DNA of 48,643 bases from Klebsiella pneumoniae. Its GTDB lineage: Bacteria; Myxococcota_A; UBA796; GCA-2862545. The stretch lies in contig CAMASI010000026.1 of NCBI GenBank assembly GCA_945861065.1, positions 1 through 48,643 of the forward strand, read 5' to 3'. The number at the start of each line of letters is the position of its first letter. The first letter of the stretch is position 1. Below, piece after piece: positions 1-9,300 of the stretch. A program made the translations under genes and the position numbers. The notes beneath the pieces were generated by a model that saw only the letters and a list, made by a program, of their open reading frames with translations, had not been told where the DNA came from and did no database searches.

Positions 1-3
1 GTC

Positions 4-22
4 GGCGTGCGTCAAGCACGCC
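4..22. other. Perfect 7-bp hairpin at window edge
   Basis: GGCGTGC and GCACGCC form a perfect 7-bp stem around a 5-nt loop. No gene can be assigned to the first 128 bases. The hairpin may end a transcript entering from the left or lie in an untranslated region. No clear T-tract follows, so a terminator role is only a guess. Confidence 0.35.
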
Positions 23-95
23 TTCCCTCGGGTTGCACCCCGTTCCTCGTCCGGCGGCGGCCTCACCTCCCTCGCGACGGTGCTCACCGCTCTCT

Positions 96-121
96 GCCGA
101 AACGAGCAAGCTCGTCTCGGC
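96..121 (-). terminator. Hairpin just past the torD-like stop codon
   Basis: Two 11-nt arms, with one mismatch, flank a CAAG loop. They begin 8 bases after the stop of the torD-like gene on the minus strand. The position suits transcript termination or 3'-end protection for the molybdoenzyme operon. There is no T-run on the minus strand, so it would not be a classical intrinsic terminator. Confidence 0.35.
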
Positions 122-128
122 GGAACCG

Positions 129-935
129 CTATCTCCGACAGGCTGCTAGCGCGCCTTCATCCACCAACTTGCGTCGCGTCGCAGCGATCCGCCTCCGCCA
201 AGGTTCTACAGGGCCGCAACCGTTTGAAAGCACGGCGTCCCACGCGTCCAGTTCGGAGACCAGTTCTGCCTCCACCGTGTCCAGGAGCGCGGCTCCGGCG
301 GCGCCGTCCAACACCGCGCGCAGCAGATCGCGACGCGTACCGAGGCCACAGGGCAGGCCGCACGACGTAGCGATGCGTCGAATGGCCGACGGCAACAACC
401 ACCCCCCTGCGGCCGCCGGAACCAACAGACCGTCGAGACGCTCGGACTGAACGACGGACGGCTCAACAACCTCACGTGGCGCAGGAAACGTCGCCCGTAA
501 GCCGATGACCGCGTCGAGTGCGAGAGCCGTCGCTGACGCAAACCACGGCGAACGGGCCTGCACCACAGCCACATGCAACGCCGGCCACCACGGCGTCATC
601 AACCGATCGATGACTGGAACGGCCCACGCGGGATCGTCGGCGACCTCCGCCAGCAGCCGCAACAGTGCGCCGGCATCGTCGGGCTCGCCGACGACCTTTT
701 CTGCGCCACAAGCGACGCGCACCCGCGCAGCAAGCGACGCCACTGACCCGCCCAAGCTCGCATCGGGAGACAAGAACACGCTCGCGACGGGCCTGACTTC
801 GTAGCCGAAAACGCGTTCGTGCTCCACCGGGAGATTCCGCGGAGGATCACCAAGTACCGCCAGCGCACCTGCGTCCGGCGCCCCTTCCAACGCCGTCGCC
901 AGGTGACCGATCAGAAGGCCTAGTTCGGAACTCAC
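129..935 (-). CDS. TorD/DmsD-like molybdoenzyme maturation chaperone
   Basis: A 268-residue, mostly alpha-helical protein. TorD-family chaperones bind apo-molybdoenzymes in the cytoplasm and hold them ready for insertion of bis-MGD. The segment around residues 35-65, with an LPVEHERVFGYEV stretch followed by an SPDASLGG stretch, resembles the conserved core of that family, and the length is typical. The GTG start at 935 is chosen because it forms a GTGA overlap with the stop of the molybdopterin oxidoreductase. An in-frame ATG further upstream would add 20 residues inside that gene. Direct coupling to a molybdoenzyme gene is the strongest support. Sequence identity to known TorD appears low, so the call rests on size, helicity, this motif and context. 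Confidence 0.75.
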   Translation of the reverse strand: MSSELGLLIGHLATALEGAPDAGALAVLGDPPRNLPVEHERVFGYEVRPVASVFLSPDASLGGSVASLAARVRVACGAEKVVGEPDDAGALLRLLAEVADDPAWAVPVIDRLMTPWWPALHVAVVQARSPWFASATALALDAVIGLRATFPAPREVVEPSVVQSERLDGLLVPAAAGGWLLPSAIRRIATSCGLPCGLGTRRDLLRAVLDGAAGAALLDTVEAELVSELDAWDAVLSNGCGPVEPWRRRIAATRRKLVDEGALAACRR

Positions 936-3877
936 TGTTTCGGGGAGGGGAGCAGGTACGCAGCCTTCGTGGGTTTGAGGGGCCTGCCCAGCCAATACGG
1001 TCGTCGATTTCCGTCAGGACTGAACACCGACGCCGGTCGTGCGAGCGCCCGCCATTCCTGGTACACCGCCTCCGATTTTTCCGTGTCCACGTGCACGGTC
1101 CCATACAGCTCGTCCGCGCGCGCCTTTCGCACCGAAAGCGCACGTTGCAGCCAACAATGCGCACCGCTCACCGGGTCCGGATGCACACCGTGCGTGAGGT
1201 TCTGATGCACACCCACCGACGACCACCAAATCCGCTGTGTGTCTGGGTCGGCACTTGCGTACGGCCCTGCTCCGCCCAAGGCCGTCATCGTCATCTGGCC
1301 GTCCGCTTCATCGATGCGCACCAACGCACTCGCCCCATGGTTGACGCCACCGTTGTCCGACAGGCGCCACCGACCCAGGTGATGGCTGACGGCCACAATT
1401 CCAGGTTTGATTCCCTCCGTCACCCAAGCCCGGTCCACAAACCACCCGATTTCCGTCTCAATTCGCACGAGGTCACCGCTGATCACCCCGATGCGCGCTG
1501 CATCTTGCGTGTGAATCCACACAGGATTGTGGTGACTGAGCTCCACCAACCATTTCGCGTTCGCGCTCCTCGTATGAATTTGCGTCGGCAGTCTGAAATT
1601 CGGCAACAAAACCATTTCGCCACGGGCCAGATCGACATGATCCGGATGCACATGACTGCGATTTGGCAGGGGTACTGCGACTTCTGGCCAACCCCAATCG
1701 GCAAGTGTGGGGGAGAATAGTTCGAGTTTTCGGCTCGGGGTTCCAAATCCGCACACCGACTCGCCGTCGACTTGGATGCCAATCACATGATTGGTAGCGT
1801 CGCGCACAAGTGCGTCGTCGCCAGTTGCCCCCACGACCCGGACTTCGAAGGGTTTGACGATGTCTTTCTTGACCTCAAAACACCCATACCGGCGCATATA
1901 GGCCAGCGGTTCCAGCCCTTCCGCCGCGGCAGCTGCTGGGAGCCCAGGAACCTGGTTGGAGAATATCCACGACCAATATTCGTCCTGCGTGACGGGCTCA
2001 CCTGGGCGGTAGGGGCTCTCGAAATGTTTGCGAATTCCGAGCGACCCGTCCGGATCGATGCGCCAGGACAAATCGACCCAGAATTCCGACTCCTCCCAAA
2101 CCTCACCCGGATTGGACTCTCGCGTATCCGCGACCTTGTGCCCTGCACGCGCCATGGCGACTCGCCGCACAGGCTGGCGAAATCCGATCCACTGGCCGGC
2201 GTGCGTCTCCTGACTCATCACGTCGTGCCGCTCGCCGGCATGACCCATCGGCAGCACCCAATCTGCAAACCAGGCCGTTTCATTCCACGTCGGCGTAAGC
2301 GCCACCGTCATCCCGAAGTGTTTCTCCTCCCGCAGGCCTTTCATCCAGGAGAATCCGTCTGGATTGGTCCACAACGGATTGTACACGCGGGTGAAATACA
2401 CGTCGATACCGCCGCGCCCTTCGGCCATCATGTGCGGCAACAAAAACGACATTTCGAAGTGCGCGAGCGGCCATTCGTCGGGAAAATGAAGCGAATTCCA
2501 CGCATCGCCCGGAGCAGGCGTCGTAAATGACTTTGGAACGTGTTTGTTCCAAGAATGGCAACTGGTCCCGCCTTCCGTTCCGACCGATCCGGTCAGCACG
2601 TTGAGCAAGAACATACACCGCGCAACTTGCCACCCGCCGAGGTTGCCAATGGCCGCGGCGCGCCACACGTGGGCTGCAAGCCGATCGCCGGCCGACGCCA
2701 CCGCCCGCGCTGCTTCTTCGACGCTCGCGACGCTGACGCCCGCTTCCGCGGCCGCACGTTCGAAGGTGTAGGGGGCGTACAACGCGAGGAGGGCACGTTC
2801 GAAGTCCTCGAAACTCGTCGCCGTCCCTGCGGCTTGTGCGGCGCCCGGGTCCACCTCACCGATGCGAGCCAAAAAGGTACGCCAGTCCACCCAACGGCGA
2901 ACGAACTCTTTGTTCCACCTCCCCGAAACCAACAGATGTCGCGCAATCGCCAACAACACAGTTGCTTCCGAGCCCGGCCACGTCGGCATCCACACGTCGG
3001 CCTTGCTGGCGGTGTTGCTGGCCCGCGGGTCCATCACAATGAGGCGGGCACCGCGTTTTCTCGCCTCCATGATGCGCTGTGCATGGGGGTTGAAGTAGTG
3101 CCCCGCTTCCAGGTGGCTGCTGATGAGCAGGATGGTGCGCGCGTTCGCGTAGTCCGGGCTGGGTCGGTCGAAGCCGGTCCACAGCGCGTACCCTAGCCGG
3201 GCCGACGCCGAACACACGTTGGTGTGACTGTTGTGCCCGTCCACGCCCCACGCCGCTACGACGCGGTTCGCGTAGTGGTCCTCGCCCGGCCGCCCCACAT
3301 GGTAGACGATGCCGTCACGGCGTTTCGCCCGGCTTGCACGCATCGCGGCAGAGATCGCCTCTAGCGCTTCGTCCCACGTCGCCCGACGCCATTTCCCCTC
3401 GCCCCGCGCCCCTTCCCGCTTGAGCGGGTAGAGAATCCGTTCTGGATCGTAGGTCTGGTTGAGCGTGGCCGGTCCCTTTGCACAGTTGCGGCCGCGTGAC
3501 CCAGGATGTTTCGGATTGCCTTCGAACTTCCGGATTTCGAAGGTCTCCTTGTCCACGTAGGCCAACAAGCCGCAGGCCGCCTCGCAGTTGAAGCAGATTG
3601 TTGGAACGAGTGTGTACCGACGGGCGACCCGATCCGGCCACGCCTTGCTGTCCCATTCCGTCCAGTCATCCCATCGTTCGCTCGGAGGATACCGGCTGAT
3701 CCGCCCGTCGGACTGGTGCACCTCGGTCAACGGCGTGGGGTCGTTTTCCGCCACATGAAAGGCCGGAGGCATCAGACCATCGCCAGGCCCGGAGCGTTGC
3801 TCCCGACGGGAACGTTTCGAAGGTGGCAGCCCCGCAAGACGGGCGAGGGCATCCGCAAGGCGCATCGACAGGGACAT
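932..3877 (-). CDS. Molybdopterin (bis-MGD) oxidoreductase catalytic subunit
   Basis: A 981-residue member of the DMSO-reductase superfamily. Residues 95-132 carry C95-x2-C98-x3-C102-x29-C132, the N-terminal 4Fe-4S site. C222, in an NVCSASAR context, is at the position of the protein ligand to molybdenum, so the ligand is Cys rather than Ser or Asp. The molybdopterin-binding region and the C-terminal MopB-binding domain (about 790-930) follow. I see no twin-arginine signal, only a basic N-terminus, so the enzyme is probably cytoplasmic or carried by a partner. No ferredoxin-like or NrfD-like subunit is encoded nearby, unlike in many family members. The substrate cannot be read from sequence; formate, sulfur compounds or nitrate are all possible. 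It overlaps the torD-like gene by 4 bases and lies 38 bases after the hydrolase gene. No strong Shine-Dalgarno marks the ATG. Confidence 0.9.
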   Translation of the reverse strand: MSLSMRLADALARLAGLPPSKRSRREQRSGPGDGLMPPAFHVAENDPTPLTEVHQSDGRISRYPPSERWDDWTEWDSKAWPDRVARRYTLVPTICFNCEAACGLLAYVDKETFEIRKFEGNPKHPGSRGRNCAKGPATLNQTYDPERILYPLKREGARGEGKWRRATWDEALEAISAAMRASRAKRRDGIVYHVGRPGEDHYANRVVAAWGVDGHNSHTNVCSASARLGYALWTGFDRPSPDYANARTILLISSHLEAGHYFNPHAQRIMEARKRGARLIVMDPRASNTASKADVWMPTWPGSEATVLLAIARHLLVSGRWNKEFVRRWVDWRTFLARIGEVDPGAAQAAGTATSFEDFERALLALYAPYTFERAAAEAGVSVASVEEAARAVASAGDRLAAHVWRAAAIGNLGGWQVARCMFLLNVLTGSVGTEGGTSCHSWNKHVPKSFTTPAPGDAWNSLHFPDEWPLAHFEMSFLLPHMMAEGRGGIDVYFTRVYNPLWTNPDGFSWMKGLREEKHFGMTVALTPTWNETAWFADWVLPMGHAGERHDVMSQETHAGQWIGFRQPVRRVAMARAGHKVADTRESNPGEVWEESEFWVDLSWRIDPDGSLGIRKHFESPYRPGEPVTQDEYWSWIFSNQVPGLPAAAAAEGLEPLAYMRRYGCFEVKKDIVKPFEVRVVGATGDDALVRDATNHVIGIQVDGESVCGFGTPSRKLELFSPTLADWGWPEVAVPLPNRSHVHPDHVDLARGEMVLLPNFRLPTQIHTRSANAKWLVELSHHNPVWIHTQDAARIGVISGDLVRIETEIGWFVDRAWVTEGIKPGIVAVSHHLGRWRLSDNGGVNHGASALVRIDEADGQMTMTALGGAGPYASADPDTQRIWWSSVGVHQNLTHGVHPDPVSGAHCWLQRALSVRKARADELYGTVHVDTEKSEAVYQEWRALARPASVFSPDGNRRPYWLGRPLKPTKAAYLLPSPKQ

Positions 3878-3915
3878 GCGGCGCCATCACACGAAGCCGC
3901 CACCCGCGCCCGCGA

Positions 3916-4848
3916 TCAGCCGAAGCGCCAGCGATCCGAAGCGCCCAACCCCGCAGGTGCAGCCAGGCGCGCTTTGGCCGCGGTTTCGTCCGCCAGGTTT
4001 GCGAGCCACCAATCCGACGTGACGGACGCGACCAACGCGTGATGCGCCGGCTCCCGCGCCAACGCCACCGCTTCCCGGGGCAACGGAACGCCGGGTGTAC
4101 CTGCAAACGTCGCGTGATCGGCGCCGTCCAGCCACAACATTGCGCGCGCACCCTCAGGAAGCAGGTCGAACACTTCCGCCCGTTTTTCCGGGGTGGTCCC
4201 GCGACCGAGCGGGTCGCCATCGAGCGAACCGGTCACGCCGAGCAGAGGCCGGGTGACGGCCGCCAGCCGCTCGCGGGGGTTCCCGGGACCCTCCAAGCCG
4301 GGCGACAAGGCGAGAAAGGCGGTGGGTCTCAAATCCGCCATCGGCGGCACGATGGCGGCGGGAAAAGTTTCGCCGGCGATGGCCATCGTCACCCGCGCCC
4401 CAAAACTGTGACCGGCAACGCCGATTCGTGCCGGCACCGTGGACCACGGGCCCGTCCGCAGCCGAACCACCTCGTCCAACACGAACGCCACGTCTTGGGC
4501 GCGCGCCAGAAACTGGGCGGGGGTGGCCGCCGCTTCGATCGCGCGAGCCCCTCCAGCCCAAATGTGCAGGTCCGAACCTGGATGCTGCACATGCACGACC
4601 ACGAAGCCCGCATCGGCCCAGGCTGCGCCCCACACCGCCCCTCCCAGGCAACTTCCGCCGAGTCCGTGCGAGTACAACACGACACCTTTCGGTTCCACTG
4701 TGGGCCATCGGACAAGCACAGGAAGATCGCGCGCCCGTGCCGCGTCCCGCCACGTTGCGGGGCCACCTGTGGCGGCCGCATAAGAAAGTAGCGGAAGAGA
4801 CCCGAGGCCTACGACCACCGCCCTTCGGGAGAAATGGGATCCCTGCAT
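3916..4848 (-). CDS. Exported alpha/beta-hydrolase, dienelactone-hydrolase/PAF-acetylhydrolase type
   Basis: A 310-residue serine hydrolase. The N-terminus has an SRR followed by a hydrophobic stretch ending in an Ala-rich site near residue 26, which looks like a twin-arginine signal peptide. The fold shows the oxyanion SHGLGGS (residues 60-66), the nucleophile elbow GHSFG with S148, a likely acid D210 and the catalytic H245. This matches predicted dienelactone hydrolases and PAF-acetylhydrolase-like esterases; the substrate is unknown. The ATG at 4848 is preferred because it puts the SRR motif at residues 7-9; upstream in-frame starts would add 33 unlikely residues. It is the first gene of a minus-strand run followed 38 bases later by the molybdoenzyme gene, but nothing shows a functional link. 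Confidence 0.85.
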   Translation of the reverse strand: MQGSHFSRRAVVVGLGSLPLLSYAAATGGPATWRDAARARDLPVLVRWPTVEPKGVVLYSHGLGGSCLGGAVWGAAWADAGFVVVHVQHPGSDLHIWAGGARAIEAAATPAQFLARAQDVAFVLDEVVRLRTGPWSTVPARIGVAGHSFGARVTMAIAGETFPAAIVPPMADLRPTAFLALSPGLEGPGNPRERLAAVTRPLLGVTGSLDGDPLGRGTTPEKRAEVFDLLPEGARAMLWLDGADHATFAGTPGVPLPREAVALAREPAHHALVASVTSDWWLANLADETAAKARLAAPAGLGASDRWRFG

Positions 4849-4956
4849 CGGCACTAGGATAGCGGATCGCATGTCCACAGAACAGGCCCTCATTCCGGCC
4901 CTACAGCGGTTCCCAGTCATGTTCAGCCTAGGAACGCAGCCGAGCACCGGACGGAG

Positions 4957-4973
4957 TGGCCATCAGATGGCCA
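4957..4973. promoter_or_regulatory. Perfect inverted repeat TGGCCAT-CAG-ATGGCCA
   Basis: A 7-bp perfect inverted repeat with a 3-nt spacer, in the 161-base region between the divergent hydrolase (minus) and membrane-protein (plus) genes. It could be an operator or a small hairpin. Its last base is the A of an ATG that opens a 14-codon frame (4973-5017), which overlaps the GTG start of the membrane protein in another frame and could act as a leader peptide. Confidence 0.35.
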
Positions 4974-5009
4974 TGACGGAGGAGCGCGGGCAAGAGACGA
5001 CGGATCAAC

Positions 5010-5810
5010 GTGACTGAGAGCCGCTGTATCGACGGCGAGTCCGAGCCCGACCTGGGCACGCTGCTCAACACCAGCGTCGCCGACTTCACGGCGAATCTCG
5101 GTCCCTACGCAATCCTCATGCTGTTGTTCACCGCGTTGTCCCTTCCTCTGGCCTGCGTTGCCGTCATCGGCGGGTACGCATTCGTGCTGGGTAGCTTTGT
5201 GGTCATCTACGCAGGCGGAATGATGCTCACCATCGCCCTGGGCGCGATTCTCGAGACAGCCGCCGAGGGCTTAGGCGCTTTGTTCATGTGCGTGGGGATG
5301 GCGGCCACCATGGTGGGCTCGTTTGTGGTTCCCATCGTGGGCATGACCGCCATGCTCACCCTGATCAACCTCGTGCTCGCACCGGTCGTGGCAGGCCTGT
5401 CGCGCACCGTAGCGGCACACCAGCGCGGTACTGGCACGCTCGAACCCGCTTCCCTCTTCGACAATCTGCGCCAAGACATCGTTTCCGTCCTGGTCGTGCA
5501 CGCGCTGGTCGGCGCGATTCACCTTGTCGGGCTCGCCTGCTGCGGCGTGGGCGTGTTGGTGACGTCGTACCTGTTCGGCTTCGCACCGACGCTGGTCGCG
5601 GTGCACCGGTTGGGTCCCATCGACGCTATCGCGCTGTCGGCTCGGAGAGCGATGGCGTTTCCGAAGTGGCACGTCGTGTGGACGGCGGTGGCAATGGCCT
5701 TGGGTGGTGCTTCCCGCTACGTTCCGATTCTTGGCTCGGCGTTCGTGCTTGGGGTGCACACGCGGACGTACCGGGCGTTGTTTGGCGACGGCGAGACGCC
5801 GAGGGCGTGA
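5010..5810 (+). CDS. Polytopic membrane protein of unknown function
   Basis: A 266-residue integral membrane protein. The first 30 residues are polar, and the rest holds about six long hydrophobic segments (near residues 32-55, 60-80, 90-125, 155-180, 185-200 and 220-240) with short loops. A Pro-Lys-Trp loop follows a conserved-looking 'LSARRAMAF' segment near residue 210. That layout resembles DUF975- or GlpQ-associated membrane families, in which the C-terminal half folds as a six-helix bundle, but I cannot name a family. The start is GTG at 5010. A GGAGGAG lies 25 bases upstream and serves it poorly, so translation may depend on the overlapping 14-codon leader frame. It is followed by tRNA-Met on the opposite strand. 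Confidence 0.8.
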   Translation: MTESRCIDGESEPDLGTLLNTSVADFTANLGPYAILMLLFTALSLPLACVAVIGGYAFVLGSFVVIYAGGMMLTIALGAILETAAEGLGALFMCVGMAATMVGSFVVPIVGMTAMLTLINLVLAPVVAGLSRTVAAHQRGTGTLEPASLFDNLRQDIVSVLVVHALVGAIHLVGLACCGVGVLVTSYLFGFAPTLVAVHRLGPIDAIALSARRAMAFPKWHVVWTAVAMALGGASRYVPILGSAFVLGVHTRTYRALFGDGETPRA

Positions 5811-5905
5811 GTTGAGGTGGCGCAGGCGGCGCGATTGCGCGGTACGGGACCGACGCCGCGACACCGCCGCCGACCTCGCTGGCCCGGCGATCGCACCAGA
5901 AAAAG

Positions 5906-5979
5906 TGGCTAGGGGCGGATTCGAACCGCCGACACTGCGGGTATGAACCGCATGCTCTAACCAGCTGAGCTACCCAGCC
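5906..5979 (-). tRNA. tRNA-Met (anticodon CAT)
   Basis: A complete cloverleaf on the minus strand. The acceptor GGCTGGG pairs with CCTAGCC, including one G-U pair. The D-arm AGCTCAGCTGGTTAGAGC, the anticodon stem TGCGG/CCGCA with loop TTCATAC, and the T-arm GGCGG-TTCGAAT-CCGCC are all present. The anticodon is CAT. The G1-C72 pair and the D-arm are of elongator type rather than initiator. A tRNA-Ile2, with CAT modified to lysidine, cannot be fully excluded from sequence alone. The 3' CCA is not encoded: a CTTTTT run follows the discriminator A and may terminate transcription. Confidence 0.95.
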
Positions 5980-6014
5980 GAACGCGCGCCGCTATTGTCG
6001 GGATGCGCGCCACG

Positions 6015-6230
6015 TCAACCGCTAGTCGTCGTCCCAGCGAGGAACGCAAACGCGAGCCCCGTCAGCAGCCCAAGCAAAAACAGCAGGGCCGCACCCGCAC
6101 ACCGCAAGGCGCGGTGCCCCCCGGTCTCGTCCTCAAAGACATCTGCAAGGTCTGATCGACGTGCGCGAACCAACCACACGCCAACGACGGCCGTGACCCC
6201 CGTCAACCCGCCAAGGATCACCGCTTCCAC
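6015..6230 (-). CDS. Small two-helix membrane protein, unknown
   Basis: A 71-residue frame with a hydrophobic helix at about residues 3-20, a charged linker rich in Arg, Asp and Glu (24-42) and a second hydrophobic helix at about 45-66. It ends 35 bases before the tRNA-Met gene and is divergent from the M16 peptidase gene, with 89 bases between starts. The amphipathic layout and clear helix-loop-helix pattern favour a real gene over chance. No family is recognised. Confidence 0.55.
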   Translation of the reverse strand: MEAVILGGLTGVTAVVGVWLVRARRSDLADVFEDETGGHRALRCAGAALLFLLGLLTGLAFAFLAGTTTSG

Positions 6231-6319
6231 AACGCACCCGTGAACAAACGCAAATGGACAGTCACCCCGAGGGCCGACGCCGCCATGTTACAGTCGGCGC
6301 CCTTTGGAGAACGAGCCCC

Positions 6320-9300
6320 ATGTACCCTCGTAGCCTCGCATTCTTGGCCCTGCTCGTCCCCGCCACCGCAGGTGCGGAAGACACGCGACCGGCCCGCCCG
6401 GACTGGAACTACAACCTCCCTCCGTTCGAGTTCAACACACGCATCTTCGACTTTCCGACGGGCCTGCGAATCATGTTCCAGGAAGACCACTCCGCGCCGG
6501 TGGTCCTCGTGCAGACCATCGTCAACAGTGGCGGCAACCACGACCCTGTCGGCAAAGAGGAGACGGCGCACTTCTGCGAACATGCCTGGTTCCGCAGCAA
6601 ACACGGTGACCTGCCCAGCGTCATGGAGCTCATCCAGGACATTGGCGCGCGCTTCAACGCGACCACGCGCAACGACTGGACCGACTACCGCACCGTCGCA
6701 AACAGCCAATTCCTGCCCCTCCTCCTCCAATTGGAGTCCGCCCGGCTGGTCGAGCCCTACGCGGGCATCACCGAAGACAACATCACCATCGAACGGGAGG
6801 TCATTCGCAACGAATGGCGACTGAGAAACGAGCAGAGCTACGCCTTGCTCTTCGACCATCTGTCCAACGCAGTGTATCCGGACTCCCATCCTTACGGGCG
6901 CACGTCGACACATGACTCGTTGACCGCGATCGATTTTCCGACACTCAAGGGCTACTTTGACACGTGGTACAAGCCGGAACACACCACGATCATGGTCGTG
7001 GGCGACTTCGATATGGAGACGGTCAACAGCCTGATCTACGAGAATTTCGCGCCGCACCTGTTGCACGAAAAACTCACCGAGGCCGACCGCTTCTACTACC
7101 CGCGCCCCGGCATCAAGACCCCCGTGGAAGGAAATCCTGACCACTGGCTCACGGGTGTCTGGGAACCAGGCCAACGCGGCGTCGAGCCCCTCAACCTCGT
7201 CCCACTCGACAAGGTGCGTCCACGCATCACGGACGTGCCGACCACCGTAGCCGATGTCGCGACCACGGAGATCATGCACGCAGAGGCCGCGGTGGACTAC
7301 ACCACCGTCCTCGTGGGCACGTCCATGCCGGGCGGCTTCCGACAGGACGAGTGGACCTACGCCCTCGCCGCCAACATTACGAGCGGTTTTGTCGCGAGCC
7401 AGTTCACCGAAGAAACCTCGAAGAAGTGGATCCGGGATATCGGTTGTTTCCCACAAGGCGAGATCGAGAACACGACGTTCATGTGCCTGGCAGAAGTGGC
7501 CAACACAGACCGTGTCGACCCCGAGCTGGTCGGCGAGCGCATGATCGACGCGTTCGTCGAGTTGTGGAACCCGGACTACCACCCAATTTTCGAGGCCTCG
7601 CTCTCCCGCGCGAAGCAGGAGATCCTGCGCGACCAACTGCTCAACATCGACGTCGTCGCCGCGGAGTTCGGAGCCCGCCCTGAGGAGAGCCTGCCGCACA
7701 CCCACTACACAGGCTCCGCTACCAGCATTTCCGACTCCATGAACAAGGTGATGGCCATCTCGACGCCAGAGATCACGAGGGCCGCCTTCGAATTTCTCAA
7801 GCGCGACCGGACCGCAATCGTCATCGTCAAGAAGTTGGAATCCGACGAAATCGACACCACAAACCAAAAGTCGGCCTACCTCGGCGCCAGTGCGGCCGAC
7901 ACCATCATCCTCAACCCCAGCGAGGACGTCGCCAAGATGTCCGACGCCCAGATCGCATCCGAGTATGCGAAGCCGGATCTGTCCAAACTCATAGACGTGA
8001 AGCTCGACAATGGGCTGCGTGTCCTCATCCTGCCCCACGGCGAAGCTCCCGTCATCCAGGCAACGCTGGCCTTCGGCGGCGGCTCCTGGGAGGAACCTTT
8101 CCGCCTGCGCGACTTCGCTGCGAACTTTGTGCGCTCGCAAGGGCACGACCCACTCCCCATCGCGGCCGCGCCTACGTACCTCGTCATCCCACCGAGCATC
8201 TTCGACACCACGGGCTCTGGCTGGGCCTGGCCGATGATCGGCACGCAGAACCCGAACGTTGGGTCGAACCATTGGACCATGGGCGTGCGTGCACCCAGCG
8301 GCAACGTCGACGGCGCCCTGTGGCTGCTGCGCGAGGAAATGGAGACACAACATCCGTTCGTGGACGGCAAGTTGGACTACGAACGGGAGTTCAAGTACGC
8401 GATCGAAGGAAACATCAAGAAGCGGAAGACGGGGATCTGGGACGACATGGCCTGGCACATCGCAAAGGCCCGCAACGAGCACATGTTCCCCGACAGCCTC
8501 CACAGCCGCGTGACCACCTGGGACGACCTCAAGGCCCTTGAGAGTTGGGGCGCGACGGACATCGACAAGTACCTCGCCAACCACGTCAAGCCGTCGAACG
8601 CGGTGCTGCTTCTGATTGGAAACGTCGACGGGGCCGCGGCCCTCGAGGAGGTCAAACACGCGTTCGCAGGTTGGAAGGCCAAACCTGGCGCCGACTCGCT
8701 GAACTACTTCGAACTCGCGACGCCCAAGCCCGCAGTGGCCGGGGCGAAGATCCTCCTGTACGACGATCCATCGGTCACCCAGTCCAGCGTCGTCACGAAC
8801 TGCCGGGTCAACTACGCGGGGAACGAGGATGAAGCAGCCGTGGGCGTGCTCAGCAGCCTGCTCTTCAACCGCGCGTTCTTCACGCTTCGTGTGCAAGAGG
8901 CACTCGCGTACTCGCCGGTCGGGTACACCACGACGAGTTCGGACAATACCGCGACCGTCTACTTCAACTCGACCGCCCTGAACACAGGTGTCGGTCGCAC
9001 AGTCGAAGTCTTCTTGAATACGATCGCGGACGTTGAAAAGGGCCGACTCACAGCCGAGGAGATCAAGCTCATCAAGCTGCGGGAAGCCCGATCGAATGGC
9101 GTTTCGCTGCAATCCGTCGATCAGCTCACCAGCGCCTTACTCAGCATCGCCGTCCGCCAGGAGTCCCCTTCGCGGCTTCTTGATCAAGGCGACCGGATCG
9201 CAGGCGTGCAACCGGCCGACCTCTCGAGAATTACCCAGGGCTGCGTCAATGGGTCCATCACGACCATCGCAGGACCGATTGAGATCATCAAGCCCCAGCT

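Noticed and set aside
6218..9112. A 964-codon open frame antisense to the M16 peptidase gene
   Set aside because: It follows codon-position bias of a GC-rich gene on the other strand. The product is low in family-like motifs, whereas the plus-strand frame has the HxxEH site and a signal peptide.
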